Shown here: piece after piece, positions 1-6,552 of the stretch
How positions within the stretch are numbered: position 1 is the stretch's first letter
Layout: each line of letters begins with the position of its first letter
Source: a virus
IMG/VR virus record: IMGVR_UViG_3300005253_000383
Coordinates: 1 to 45,831 of that record
DNA length: 45,831 nucleotides
Direction: 5' to 3' (one strand)
The notes under the pieces: model-generated
What the model was told of the DNA's origin: nothing
Database searches by the model: none
What the model saw: only the letters and a program-made list of their open reading frames with translations
Program-made: the position numbers and the translations under genes

Positions 1-9
1 CAGTATCTT

Positions 10-198
10 GTGACTCCAAAATGGAAGCAAGGCGAAACCTTTTCTGAGGGGCATTGGATAGATGAAATTCGATTAAAGACTGTCCCCAAGAAAAAGATTG
101 CTGTTAAAAGAAAGCGACTACGACACACCCCTGGTCACAGGGGCGCTGGCCCACATGCTCCAAAAAGAGCAGGAGGCCGAGTTGGGACAAGCGAATGA
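10..198 (+). CDS. small basic hypothetical protein at the left edge
   Basis: A 62-residue lysine- and arginine-rich frame that is open to the left edge of the window, so it could also be the 3' end of a longer gene. A GTG at 10 is the first possible start. The C-terminal half is rich in Gly, Arg and Pro and shows no recognisable domain. If the two ends of the window are joined, this GTG overlaps the stop of the right-edge gene as GTGA, with an AAAAAGGGG stretch (last bases of the window) about 8 bases upstream as ribosome binding site, which is how many neighbouring genes here are arranged. Function unknown. Confidence 0.4.
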   Translation: MTPKWKQGETFSEGHWIDEIRLKTVPKKKIAVKRKRLRHTPGHRGAGPHAPKRAGGRVGTSE

Positions 199-281
199 CT
201 GACACCCGAGCCAGTGTTTGATGGAGATGAAGAAGGACCCGAAGCCATTGCCTGCGCGTGGCTTGCGTGGAAGGAGAAGAG

Positions 282-446
282 ATGATGCACTGGTTTCAAA
301 TAACCGACTTCTTTGTATTCAATACTTATTCTCTTCTATGTAAGATTTTCGGTCATAAGCAGCCACCGGCATCAGCCTTAGCATTCACATTTTACTTTTG
401 TCCGCGCTGCGCAAAGATGTTTTATTGGGATACAAGGAGCAAGTAA
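282..446 (+). CDS. DUF1660-like small phage protein
   Basis: A 54-residue protein starting at the first of two ATGs at 282, preceded by GGAGAAGAG. A longer frame from GTG 258 exists but lacks a ribosome site. The core reads LLCKIFGHK followed by a Cys-x-x-Cys (FCPRC) about 20 residues later. This is the layout of the DUF1660 family of small prophage proteins, which carry a Cys and a GHK motif followed by a CxxC zinc knuckle. The biochemical role of that family is unknown to me. The stop overlaps the next start as TAATG, so the two genes are probably translationally coupled. Confidence 0.6.
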   Translation: MMHWFQITDFFVFNTYSLLCKIFGHKQPPASALAFTFYFCPRCAKMFYWDTRSK

Positions 447-871
447 TGACCAACCCCTTTCACCACACCCGCGAGGACGGCAGTGAGTATCGTGCGTCCC
501 TACCCGAACTTAAGGCGATGGTACCGGGCCTTGCGGACGCTGAGTTAAATGCGTTGTGTGCTGCGGTGTGTGATGAGGAGTTTGTTGAGGAGTTTGTTGA
601 GTGGCTCGACGACGGCGTGAATCCTCCGGGCTTCCGCGCAAGGATTCGTTTGCGCGACCCTATCCCGTACTACGGACCGATTGCGCGCTACACCTCCGAC
701 TGGCGCGAGGCGGGGCGGCTGCTGGAGAAGTATCATCCTTCGGTATTACACCACTTGTTAAGACGTTTCCCATGGGAAAGAGGTTCTCTCACGGAAGAGT
801 TTCGCCGCGACATAACCGAAGCGGCTGTGGTGGCGGGGCTGACGGAGATGATTGAGGGGGGCGGGGAATGA
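446..871 (+). CDS. hypothetical protein
   Basis: A 141-residue acidic protein. The start at 446 is chosen over an in-frame ATG at 398 because it overlaps the upstream stop (TAATG) and has AAGGAGC seven bases upstream. No recognised domain. It begins with a polar segment and continues as mixed helical sequence with a Glu/Val-rich stretch (EEFVEEFVEW) that is a direct repeat at DNA level (tgttgaggagtt twice). It overlaps the next gene by four bases (ATGA), so it belongs to the same transcription unit. Function unknown. Confidence 0.7.
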   Translation: MTNPFHHTREDGSEYRASLPELKAMVPGLADAELNALCAAVCDEEFVEEFVEWLDDGVNPPGFRARIRLRDPIPYYGPIARYTSDWREAGRLLEKYHPSVLHHLLRRFPWERGSLTEEFRRDITEAAVVAGLTEMIEGGGE

Positions 872-1248
872 GCAAGAAGCGAAACTGGTATCAGCGGTGC
901 ATCTATAAAGTGCGATTGAGAATCGCATCGTTTTTCGACTCGCGAACGGGATGGTGTTGGTGCGCGCTGGTTAATTGGGTAGATGGAGACGTGAAAATCT
1001 TCTACCGGATCGGTCTTATTGACTGGATCTGGTATAGGAATTTCGCATTCTTCGACCCGGAGAATGAGTTAAGCCCATCGGGTTGCATCCGAAACTCAAC
1101 GGAAAGCGCCACTGGCCATGGGTGCTTTTGTGGGAAGTACAGAAACGGAAAACTACACAGGGTAGAGGCGGAAGGTCGCCTAACTCAAGAAGAGATGGAC
1201 GAAGCAATGCGCAGGTTAAGAGGGGACAAGGGGGCCGGGGATGCCTAG
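868..1248 (+). CDS. hypothetical protein, Trp- and Cys-rich
   Basis: A 126-residue protein with a basic N-terminus and several Trp and Cys residues (GWCWCALVNW, later CFCGKY). The C-terminus is acidic and helical. Starts in an ATGA overlap with the previous stop and itself overlaps the start of the DUF5131 gene by eight bases, so it sits in a tightly packed early operon. The cysteines are compatible with a metal site, but spacing does not match a family I can name. Function unknown. Confidence 0.65.
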   Translation: MSKKRNWYQRCIYKVRLRIASFFDSRTGWCWCALVNWVDGDVKIFYRIGLIDWIWYRNFAFFDPENELSPSGCIRNSTESATGHGCFCGKYRNGKLHRVEAEGRLTQEEMDEAMRRLRGDKGAGDA

Positions 1249-2203
1249 CAAGATCGAATGGACGGATGAGACGTGGAATCCCGTGGCCGGATGCACGCGC
1301 GTTTCTCCGGGGTGTCAGCACTGTTATGCCGAACGTATGGCGAAACGTCAGATTGCGATGGGCAATAAGAATTATGAGGGCACCGTGGATAAGCACGGGC
1401 GCTGGACGGGGAAGATCAACCTGATACCGGACGCACTGGAGAAGCCGCTGCGCTGGTGTAAACCGCGTAGGGTGTTCGTCAACTCGATGAGCGATTTGTT
1501 TCACGAGGATGTGCCTGATGAGTTCATTGGGAAAGTATTTGCGGTGATGGGGGACTGGAAGTGCAGTGGCCATACTTTCCAAATCCTAACGAAGCGTCCC
1601 GAACGGATGTGCCAGATAGTCTTGAAGCACATAATAAAGCCCTTCCCGAACGTCCACCTGGGTGTGTCCGTCGAAAACCAAGCCACTGCCAACGAACGCA
1701 TCCCGTGGCTACTCAAGACGCCCGCTGCGGTGCGATGGATAAGCCTGGAGCCGATGCTGGGGCCAGTGGATCTTCGTCCTTGGCTTGGCCCAGAGATTTT
1801 CTGTGAACTTTGCGATGTGGCATGCCCCGAATGTCCCTATGAAAAGGCTGTTGTTTGCGACGAAGATATATGCGATGAGACGGGGTATTTAGCCCCACGA
1901 ACACTGGACAGCATTGTCGTGGGCGGCGAATCCGGTCCAGGAGCAAGGCCTATGCACCCTGATTGGCCACGGTCTGTGCGCGACCAGTGCCAAGAGGCGG
2001 GTATTGCGTTCTTTTTTAAGCAGTGGGGGGCCTGGGGGCCAAATCAGTCATTCGATCACGGGTTAGGCCGCAAGAATGAGAAAGAGCATTACTTCGATTC
2101 CAGAAATCGCGTCTACCGCGTCGGCAAGAAATCCGCTGGCCGTATCCTGGACGGACGCACATGGGACGAACTACCGGCGCAGGGGAAGGTAGCCGATGGT
2201 TGA
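1241..2203 (+). CDS. DUF5131 (phage Gp37/Gp68 family) protein
   Basis: A 320-residue protein with the hallmarks of the phage Gp37/Gp68 family (DUF5131). The N-terminus reads KIEWTDETWNPVAGC, followed by a cysteine cluster SPGCQHCYAERMA, reminiscent of a radical-SAM CxxC cluster. Then come NSMSDLFHE, the LTKRPERM segment, GVSVENQ, WISLEPMLGPVDL, VVGGESGPGARP and FFFKQWGAW near the C-terminus. The family is common in phage early regions and is usually annotated as a protein of unknown enzymatic role, possibly radical-SAM-related nucleic acid chemistry. Length is normal for the family and no key segment is missing. Overlaps the preceding gene by eight bases. Confidence 0.93.
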   Translation: MPSKIEWTDETWNPVAGCTRVSPGCQHCYAERMAKRQIAMGNKNYEGTVDKHGRWTGKINLIPDALEKPLRWCKPRRVFVNSMSDLFHEDVPDEFIGKVFAVMGDWKCSGHTFQILTKRPERMCQIVLKHIIKPFPNVHLGVSVENQATANERIPWLLKTPAAVRWISLEPMLGPVDLRPWLGPEIFCELCDVACPECPYEKAVVCDEDICDETGYLAPRTLDSIVVGGESGPGARPMHPDWPRSVRDQCQEAGIAFFFKQWGAWGPNQSFDHGLGRKNEKEHYFDSRNRVYRVGKKSAGRILDGRTWDELPAQGKVADG

Positions 2204-2230
2204 TCTATTGACAAAAGGGCGCGCGGAGGG

Positions 2231-2374
2231 ATGATACGAGCCATTGACGTGTGTGCGGGGGCCGGTGGGTGGGCGGTGGAGGTGCGGACGGCTCACGCGA
2301 TATTGGCGGCGCTTTGCGATGAGGTCATTGATTTGGAAAGACAAAGGATCAGGGCGGCGGAGCAATGTCAGTGA
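2231..2374 (+). pseudogene. DNA cytosine-methyltransferase N-terminal stub
   Basis: A 47-residue frame that opens with IRAIDVCAGAGGWAVEVR, which matches motif I (the SAM-binding DxxxGxGG loop) at the very N-terminus of C5-cytosine methyltransferases. Only about 20 residues of that enzyme remain. The rest is helical sequence ending at TGA 2372, with no PC or ENV catalytic motifs anywhere nearby. A 12-codon frame at 2196-2234 with a good site (GGGGAAGG at 2182-2189) ends in an ATGA overlap with this start, so the stub could still be translated by coupling. I read it as the remnant of a methyltransferase removed by deletion. A genuine small SAM-binding peptide is less likely. Confidence 0.6.
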
Positions 2375-2404
2375 ATTATGGGAAGTGGTACAAGGACAGG
2401 GCAG

Positions 2405-3304
2405 ATGGCACGTAGTCGCAATATAAAACCAGGATTCTTCAAATCTGAGCAGGTGGCGGACTGCTCGGATGGTGCACGTCTTCTTTTTATTGGCCTTTGG
2501 ATCCTCGCCGATTACCGCGGTGTGCTCGAGTGGCGCGCCAGAAAAGTTAAGGCCGAACTTTTTTCTTATGACGAAAACCGGGACATGGAAACTTTAATTT
2601 CAGAATTGGAAACCCAACAACTTATTTCAATACTTGAACAAAATGGAAAAAGGTTTGTGTGTATTCGCGAATTCTCAAAATACCAGAATCCCCATAAGAA
2701 TGAGTGTGATTCGGGTAGTCCACTACCAAACCCAACCGAATTTCAAGATAAATCGCGAACAGAGCGACATGACTCGCGAGCAGAACGCGAGGACTCTGAT
2801 CCTAATCCTGCTGATTCCCTGATCCTGATACCTGATTCCCTGATCCCTGATCCTGATTCCCTGATCGAGAGATCTTTGATTTCTATGAAACCGCGCAAAC
2901 AACGAAAGAACATCTACTCAAAGGAGTTTGAGGAGTTCTGGGCAATAAGCCCAAAAACGGGGACGAAACTCGAAGCCTTTCAAGCGTGGCAGGTTCTTGA
3001 CCCAGACAAAGAGACGCGGGACCTGATTGAGTTTCACATTCTTGAGCATATCCGTTGGCGCAAGGAATGGAACAAGGTGGATTCTAAGCATTGTCCAAAC
3101 TGGAAGCATATGTGTAGATGGCTCAAATATGAGGCATGGACCATGGTGCTTGATTGGCCAAAAATGAAGACACCCCCTTCTGTGGAGTCACACAGGCGTG
3201 ATGAGCGTCCAAATGAAGGTGCCAGTGATGCCGAGGTGGCTACGTGGCTCGGCGTCGATGAAGATGTTTATGCAGCCGGAAAGCAAAAGTTCAATAATGA
3301 ATAA
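2405..3304 (+). CDS. phage replication initiator (lambda O-like)
   Basis: A 299-residue protein of the phage replication-initiator type. Start at ATG 2405 (MARSRNIKPGFF) rather than the ATG at 2378, because the ARNIKPGFFKSE-type opening is typical of the family. N-terminal residues 1-90 resemble a winged helix (KPGFFKSEQVADC, LFIGLWILADYRGVLEWR). A low-complexity linker at about 125-160 is encoded by the iteron repeat. The C-terminal 140 residues contain the FEEFWAISPKTGTKLEAFQAW segment that recurs in phage helicase-loading or initiator proteins. It lies directly upstream of, and overlaps by eight bases, the dnaB-like gene, as expected for an initiator/helicase pair. Confidence 0.82.
   Translation: MARSRNIKPGFFKSEQVADCSDGARLLFIGLWILADYRGVLEWRARKVKAELFSYDENRDMETLISELETQQLISILEQNGKRFVCIREFSKYQNPHKNECDSGSPLPNPTEFQDKSRTERHDSRAEREDSDPNPADSLILIPDSLIPDPDSLIERSLISMKPRKQRKNIYSKEFEEFWAISPKTGTKLEAFQAWQVLDPDKETRDLIEFHILEHIRWRKEWNKVDSKHCPNWKHMCRWLKYEAWTMVLDWPKMKTPPSVESHRRDERPNEGASDAEVATWLGVDEDVYAAGKQKFNNE
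2811..2866 (+). repeat. three 21-bp-spaced iterons, candidate replication origin
   Basis: The 14-mer CTGATTCCCTGATC occurs exactly three times, starting at 2811, 2832 and 2853, a strict 21-bp period or two helical turns. A degenerate copy lies near 2790-2803 and extra CTGATC half copies lie between them. The array is inside the initiator gene, encoding its DSLI-rich linker, the same arrangement as the iterons within lambda gene O. A protein-level low-complexity linker is the alternative, but the conserved synonymous positions and fixed phase favour a DNA site. The sequence shows the repeats. The origin function is inferred. Confidence 0.7.
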
Positions 3305-4691
3305 GTTTCTATTACATCCCGAGTTCGATCGCGTTCCGCCCTATGACGAGGACGCGGAACGCGCCGTATTGGGATCAATGCTTCTCAATCCGGATATGGT
3401 GGGGACGGCGATCGAAATCCTTCGGGGTCAGCCGGGTGAAATCTTTTATTTTCCTGTGCACCAGTACGTCTACGAGGCAGTCCTTTCGCTGCATCGAAAG
3501 GCGAAACCGATAGACGCGATGCTTTTGAAAGAGCAATTGCTAGCAGACGGACATCTTGATGACGTAGGCGGCATTGCGTATGTGGCGGATCTTAGTAGTA
3601 TCGTACCGACCTCGGCGAACATGGAGTATTACGCGCGCATCGTTTCAGAGAAGTCGATCCTGCGCCGCTTGATTACGTCGTGCACGCGCATCGTTGGCGA
3701 GGCCTACGATTCTCACGATAATGTACAGGCGTTATTGGATCGGGCGGAGGGTGATCTTTTAACGATTGCGAACCGACACCAAATCAATCCACTTGTTTCT
3801 GTTGGCGAATTACTTGAGGAAACTGTCGCGCGATTCGAGAAGGAGATTTTTTCAGGTTCTCCGGTTACTGGTCTGGCTACGGGTTTTACTGATCTCGATA
3901 AAATGACTCATGGACTTCAACCGTCCGATATGATTGTCCTCGCCGCACGACCATCAATCGGCAAGACAGCACTAGCCCTAAATATTTCCCTAAACGCGGC
4001 CGTTGGCCACGGCAAAAGGGTTGTGATTTTCAGCCTTGAAATGTCTAAGGTCCAGTTAATGTATCGCCTTGTCTGTGCTCAGGGACAGATCAATCTTAGG
4101 CGACTCCAAGAGGGTTTTCTGGCTAAAGATGAATTTCCGAAAGTAGAGAACGCTGCGGCAGTGCTCAAAGATGTGTCTATATTTATTGATGATTCGACGA
4201 ATATCAATGTGATCGATTTGCGCGCAAAAGCTCGGCGGCACGCAGTGAAGCATGGATGTGACTTGCTAATTATTGATTATCTCCAATTGATGACAGGGAC
4301 AACTCGGTCAGAAAACCGCCAGACGCAGATCGCAGAAATTTCGCGTAGCATCAAGGGACTCGCTTGCGAATTGAATGTTCCGGTGTTGGCGCTTTCGCAA
4401 CTTAGCCGGGAAGCTGAGAGGGACGAGTCCGGCCGGCCTCGACTTTCGCATCTGCGCGAGTCGGGCGCCATCGAACAGGATGCCGATGTTGTACTGATGC
4501 TTTATCGGCCATTGGCGCGCGAAAAGGACAATCCTTCCAATCAGATTTATCTTGATCTCTCCAAACAACGGAATGGACCGACGGGAAGGATTAAGTTGGT
4601 ATTTGAAAAGTATGTGCAGCGTTTTAGAAATGCAGCAGATCACGAAGAGATAGAACACAGAGAAGCGTTCGGAAGTGAAAACCTACTTTAG
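3297..4691 (+). CDS. dnaB: replicative DNA helicase, DnaB family
   Basis: A 464-residue hexameric helicase that would unwind the phage fork in complex with the initiator encoded just upstream. Start at 3297 (MNKFLLHPEFDR) gives the standard N-terminal domain (YDEDAERAVLGSMLL); the in-frame ATG at 3198 would add 33 residues read out of the upstream gene. The C-terminal RecA-like domain has Walker A ARPSIGKT (about 217-224, the usual Met replaced by Ile), the FSLEMS segment, Walker B LLIIDYLQLM, the SRSIKGLACEL motif, ALSQLSRE and the HLRESGAIEQDADVV arginine-finger region. It ends normally. Full family length. Confidence 0.97.
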   Translation: MNKFLLHPEFDRVPPYDEDAERAVLGSMLLNPDMVGTAIEILRGQPGEIFYFPVHQYVYEAVLSLHRKAKPIDAMLLKEQLLADGHLDDVGGIAYVADLSSIVPTSANMEYYARIVSEKSILRRLITSCTRIVGEAYDSHDNVQALLDRAEGDLLTIANRHQINPLVSVGELLEETVARFEKEIFSGSPVTGLATGFTDLDKMTHGLQPSDMIVLAARPSIGKTALALNISLNAAVGHGKRVVIFSLEMSKVQLMYRLVCAQGQINLRRLQEGFLAKDEFPKVENAAAVLKDVSIFIDDSTNINVIDLRAKARRHAVKHGCDLLIIDYLQLMTGTTRSENRQTQIAEISRSIKGLACELNVPVLALSQLSREAERDESGRPRLSHLRESGAIEQDADVVLMLYRPLAREKDNPSNQIYLDLSKQRNGPTGRIKLVFEKYVQRFRNAADHEEIEHREAFGSENLL

Positions 4692-4700
4692 GTCATGTGA

Positions 4701-4868
4701 CAGGAGTAGGATGCTGGCGCGGTGTTATTGCTGCATCGTTTGCCTGTACAACACAAGGTGATTCTTGAAGCAAATCTCGCCAAGAATCGACATGGAGAAG
4801 AGGGTGGTTTCCAGATCGAATTCGATATGCCTCGGCAGAATATGTGGGAGCTGGGTAGTAATGAATGA
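4701..4868 (+). pseudogene. vestigial C-terminus of a second DnaB-type helicase
   Basis: The frame from 4710 to the TGA at 4866-4868 reads DAGAVLLLHR, then VILEANLAKNRHGEEGG, then FQIEFDMPRQNMWELG. This is the last 50 residues of a DnaB-family helicase: the DADVVLMLYR strand, the AKNRNGxxG loop and the closing strand. It differs from the same region of the intact dnaB just upstream, so it is not a simple tandem copy. The codon before Asp is TAG, one base from the CAG (Gln) normally found in EQDA. No 5' portion or start remains. It is best read as what was left when the present dnaB replaced an earlier helicase gene by recombination. Confidence 0.75.
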
Positions 4869-4894
4869 TCTTCCCTTAATTTTGGAGGAACGAA

Positions 4895-5203
4895 ATGAGC
4901 AAGAATGATGAATTTGGTGAATGTGAAAGCCTTCAGGGTCTGGCTGTGGCCATCGCATCCCTTCGTGAATCGATTGACGCTCGATTCGGATCCGATCTCG
5001 AGATCATGACGTCGGAAGAGGCTGCGGTCTATCTGCGGATCTCAAAGCGCCAATTACAACGTCTGTCTGTCGAAAGGGGATTGATTCCATATAGCCAACT
5101 CAATGGCGACGGGAGCGCGGTCAGATTTCTGAAAACTGATCTCATGGAATACGTCGTCAGCACAAGAGTGCCGACGCTCGAAGAGGCCAAAAATCACCTT
5201 TAG
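4895..5203 (+). CDS. excisionase-like helix-turn-helix protein
   Basis: A 102-residue protein with a MerR/HTH_17-type DNA-binding domain at about 35-75 (MTSEEAAVYLRISKRQLQRLS, then a wing ending VRFLKTDLMEYV). Strong ribosome site TTGGAGGAACGAA. It is immediately upstream of the attachment region and integrase, the usual place for an excisionase, which would bend attP and bias Int toward excision. The N-terminal 30 residues are extra compared with minimal Xis proteins. An alternative is a general transcription regulator of the same fold. The position favours Xis. Confidence 0.75.
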   Translation: MSKNDEFGECESLQGLAVAIASLRESIDARFGSDLEIMTSEEAAVYLRISKRQLQRLSVERGLIPYSQLNGDGSAVRFLKTDLMEYVVSTRVPTLEEAKNHL

Positions 5204-5214
5204 ACATTCGATAG

Positions 5215-5234
5215 ATTGTGTCTAAATTGTGCTT
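5215..5234 (+). repeat. candidate integrase arm site, left copy
   Basis: A 20-base element ATTGTG-N3-AAATTGTGCTT that recurs in direct orientation at 5460-5479 on the other side of the tRNA-derived core. The two copies match at every base outside the three-base gap, which differs (TCT here, ATC there). Such paired direct repeats flanking a core are typical of arm-type binding sites of tyrosine integrases. Seen: the repeat. Inferred: the role. Confidence 0.55.
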
Positions 5235-5239
5235 AGAAC

Positions 5240-5325
5240 TGTCGAAAGTTGTCGCCAAATGTCGTCAGCTTGCAAAGTCCACTGAAAGAAAACCCTTACC
5301 TGGCATAGAATGTCGCAGCATGTCG
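5240..5325 (+). repeat. phased TGTCG pentamers in the attP arm
   Basis: TGTCG occurs at 5240, 5250 and 5260, and again at 5311 and 5321: two clusters each with an exact 10-base step and 51 bases between clusters. All five are in the same orientation, so a protein bound to them would lie on one face of the helix. They lie between the excisionase gene and the attachment core, so Xis, Int or a host bending protein is the likely ligand. Confidence 0.55.
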
Positions 5326-5346
5326 TTGCCCTGCATGGCGTCCTTA

Positions 5347-5395
5347 CTGCTTTGGGAGCAGGAGGTCCCCAGTTCGAATCTGGGCACCCCGACCA
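5347..5395 (+). other. attP: attP core: 3' half of tRNA-Pro(UGG)
   Basis: The segment is the 3' part of a tRNA: 3' anticodon arm CTGC-TTTGGGA-GCAG with anticodon TGG, a variable loop, a T-arm CCCAG-TTCGAAT-CTGGG, the acceptor 3' strand CACCCCG and an encoded ACCA ending at 5395. No matching 5' acceptor strand (CGGGGTG) or D-arm lies upstream, so this is not a tRNA gene. Phages that integrate into tRNA genes carry just this 3' portion and rebuild the gene on insertion. It lies between the excisionase and integrase genes, with phage genes on both sides, so it fits attP rather than a prophage end. Confidence 0.85.
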
Positions 5396-5459
5396 TTTGA
5401 GTCAATAATAGAAGCCTGGAATCACCTCCCCTTCTCTCTTTTGATTCTGAGAATTGACA

Positions 5460-5479
5460 ATTGTGATCAAATTGTGCTT
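5460..5479 (+). repeat. candidate integrase arm site, right copy
   Basis: Second direct copy of the ATTGTG-N3-AAATTGTGCTT element, between the core and the integrase start. It directly follows a TTGACA at 5454-5459 that could be a -35 box for int with a poor -10 (TTGGAT at 5478). If so, Int bound here would cover its own promoter. The promoter reading is weak. Confidence 0.5.
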
Positions 5480-5505
5480 GGATGGCTCCGTTTTGGGGGT
5501 CGGCC

Positions 5506-6552
5506 ATGGCGAGTATTTTCAAGCGTGGAGAGATCTGGTGGATTCAATATTACGTCCCTGGGAAGCCGCGCCCGGTCCGCAGGTCTCTTAAGACTGTACG
5601 AAAAGCAGTTGCCCGGCGGGAGCTTCAAGCAATTGAAATTGGCCTATCTGACCCGCATCGCCGACTTCAGGAGCCACGTAATCCGAAGGCAATTGCGTTC
5701 TGGGCGCATTATCTGAAGTGGGCGGAGTCTCACCTCGCTGCGGCCACAATAGATCTCCATACGCGGCACTGGAGGTATCTGTGCGAGCGCTCCGGAATGG
5801 GGCGCCTTGGCGATGTCACGCCGGCCATCCTCGAAGATTTCAAGCGATGGCGCCGTAAACTTGGAAACAGCGAACAGAGCATCAATAACTATCTCCGGGA
5901 TCTTCAAGCCATTTACAACAAAGCGATCAAGTGGAAGGAGTTCACGGGCGAGAATCCCGTCGTAAACGTAGCCCGGTATGAGATTTCAAATCCTCTGGTG
6001 ACTTTTCACACCGCCCAGGACAAAGACCGCTTGCTTGCCATAATCGCGAAGGAAGCCCACACCCTCGAACAGCAAAACCTCCTGTGGGCCGTTCTTCTCA
6101 TGGCCTGGGCAGGCCTTCGCAAGAAAGAGATGTCATTCTCTCGCTGGGAATGGTTCGACTTCGAGCTGAAGATTATCCGAGTGACTGAATTCCCGAATTT
6201 CAAGATCAAGTCGCGGCGTGAGCGAATAATCCCAATGCATAATCGGATCCGTGAAGCGATGGAGCCGTATCGGGCGATTGAGGGTTTCGTATTCGAGTCT
6301 GGGCGAGACTCGCAACCAACAAGCCGGTATCGCTACGATCCGAAAAAGTCCCTAGTCGCCGCCCTAAAGAGAGCGAACCTCCCCACGGACGATCCCTTTC
6401 AGCGACTCAGGCGCAGTTTCGGAAGCTCGCTTTATCAGGAAGGTGTCGACCTGAATCGGATTTCTGAGTGGCTGGGGAACTCGCCGGAGGTTTGTCGGAA
6501 GCATTACGCTGGGATTCGGCAGGAGTACGACGCAGACATTAACCGGATGTAG
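5506..6552 (+). CDS. int: tyrosine-recombinase integrase
   Basis: A 348-residue phage integrase that would recombine attP with the host tRNA-Pro gene. Start at ATG 5506 (MASIFKRGEIWW) rather than 5482, since it follows GGGGGT and begins with the typical arm-binding opening. A SAM-like core-binding domain spans about 60-150 and the catalytic domain the rest. Visible catalytic residues, numbered from the 5506 start, are Arg205 (GLRKKE), Lys235 (FKIKSRRER), Arg302 (QRLRRSF) and the nucleophile Tyr334 (RKHYAG). The histidine of the HxxR box is Gln299 and the second His/Trp position is Asn325 (LGNSPE), so both conserved histidines are replaced. Overlaps the convergent serine recombinase by 14 bases. 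Confidence 0.93.
   Translation: MASIFKRGEIWWIQYYVPGKPRPVRRSLKTVRKAVARRELQAIEIGLSDPHRRLQEPRNPKAIAFWAHYLKWAESHLAAATIDLHTRHWRYLCERSGMGRLGDVTPAILEDFKRWRRKLGNSEQSINNYLRDLQAIYNKAIKWKEFTGENPVVNVARYEISNPLVTFHTAQDKDRLLAIIAKEAHTLEQQNLLWAVLLMAWAGLRKKEMSFSRWEWFDFELKIIRVTEFPNFKIKSRRERIIPMHNRIREAMEPYRAIEGFVFESGRDSQPTSRYRYDPKKSLVAALKRANLPTDDPFQRLRRSFGSSLYQEGVDLNRISEWLGNSPEVCRKHYAGIRQEYDADINRM

Noticed and set aside
1016-1582. Minus-strand protein across the DUF5131 start
   Set aside because: It opposes two well-supported overlapping genes and has Pro/His/Arg-rich random composition.
2811-2866. CRISPR-like array
   Set aside because: The repeat is 14 bases with only 7-base gaps, inside a gene, and no cas genes are present.
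5347-5395. A full tRNA-Pro gene
   Set aside because: There is no 5' acceptor strand or D-arm upstream, so only the 3' half is present.
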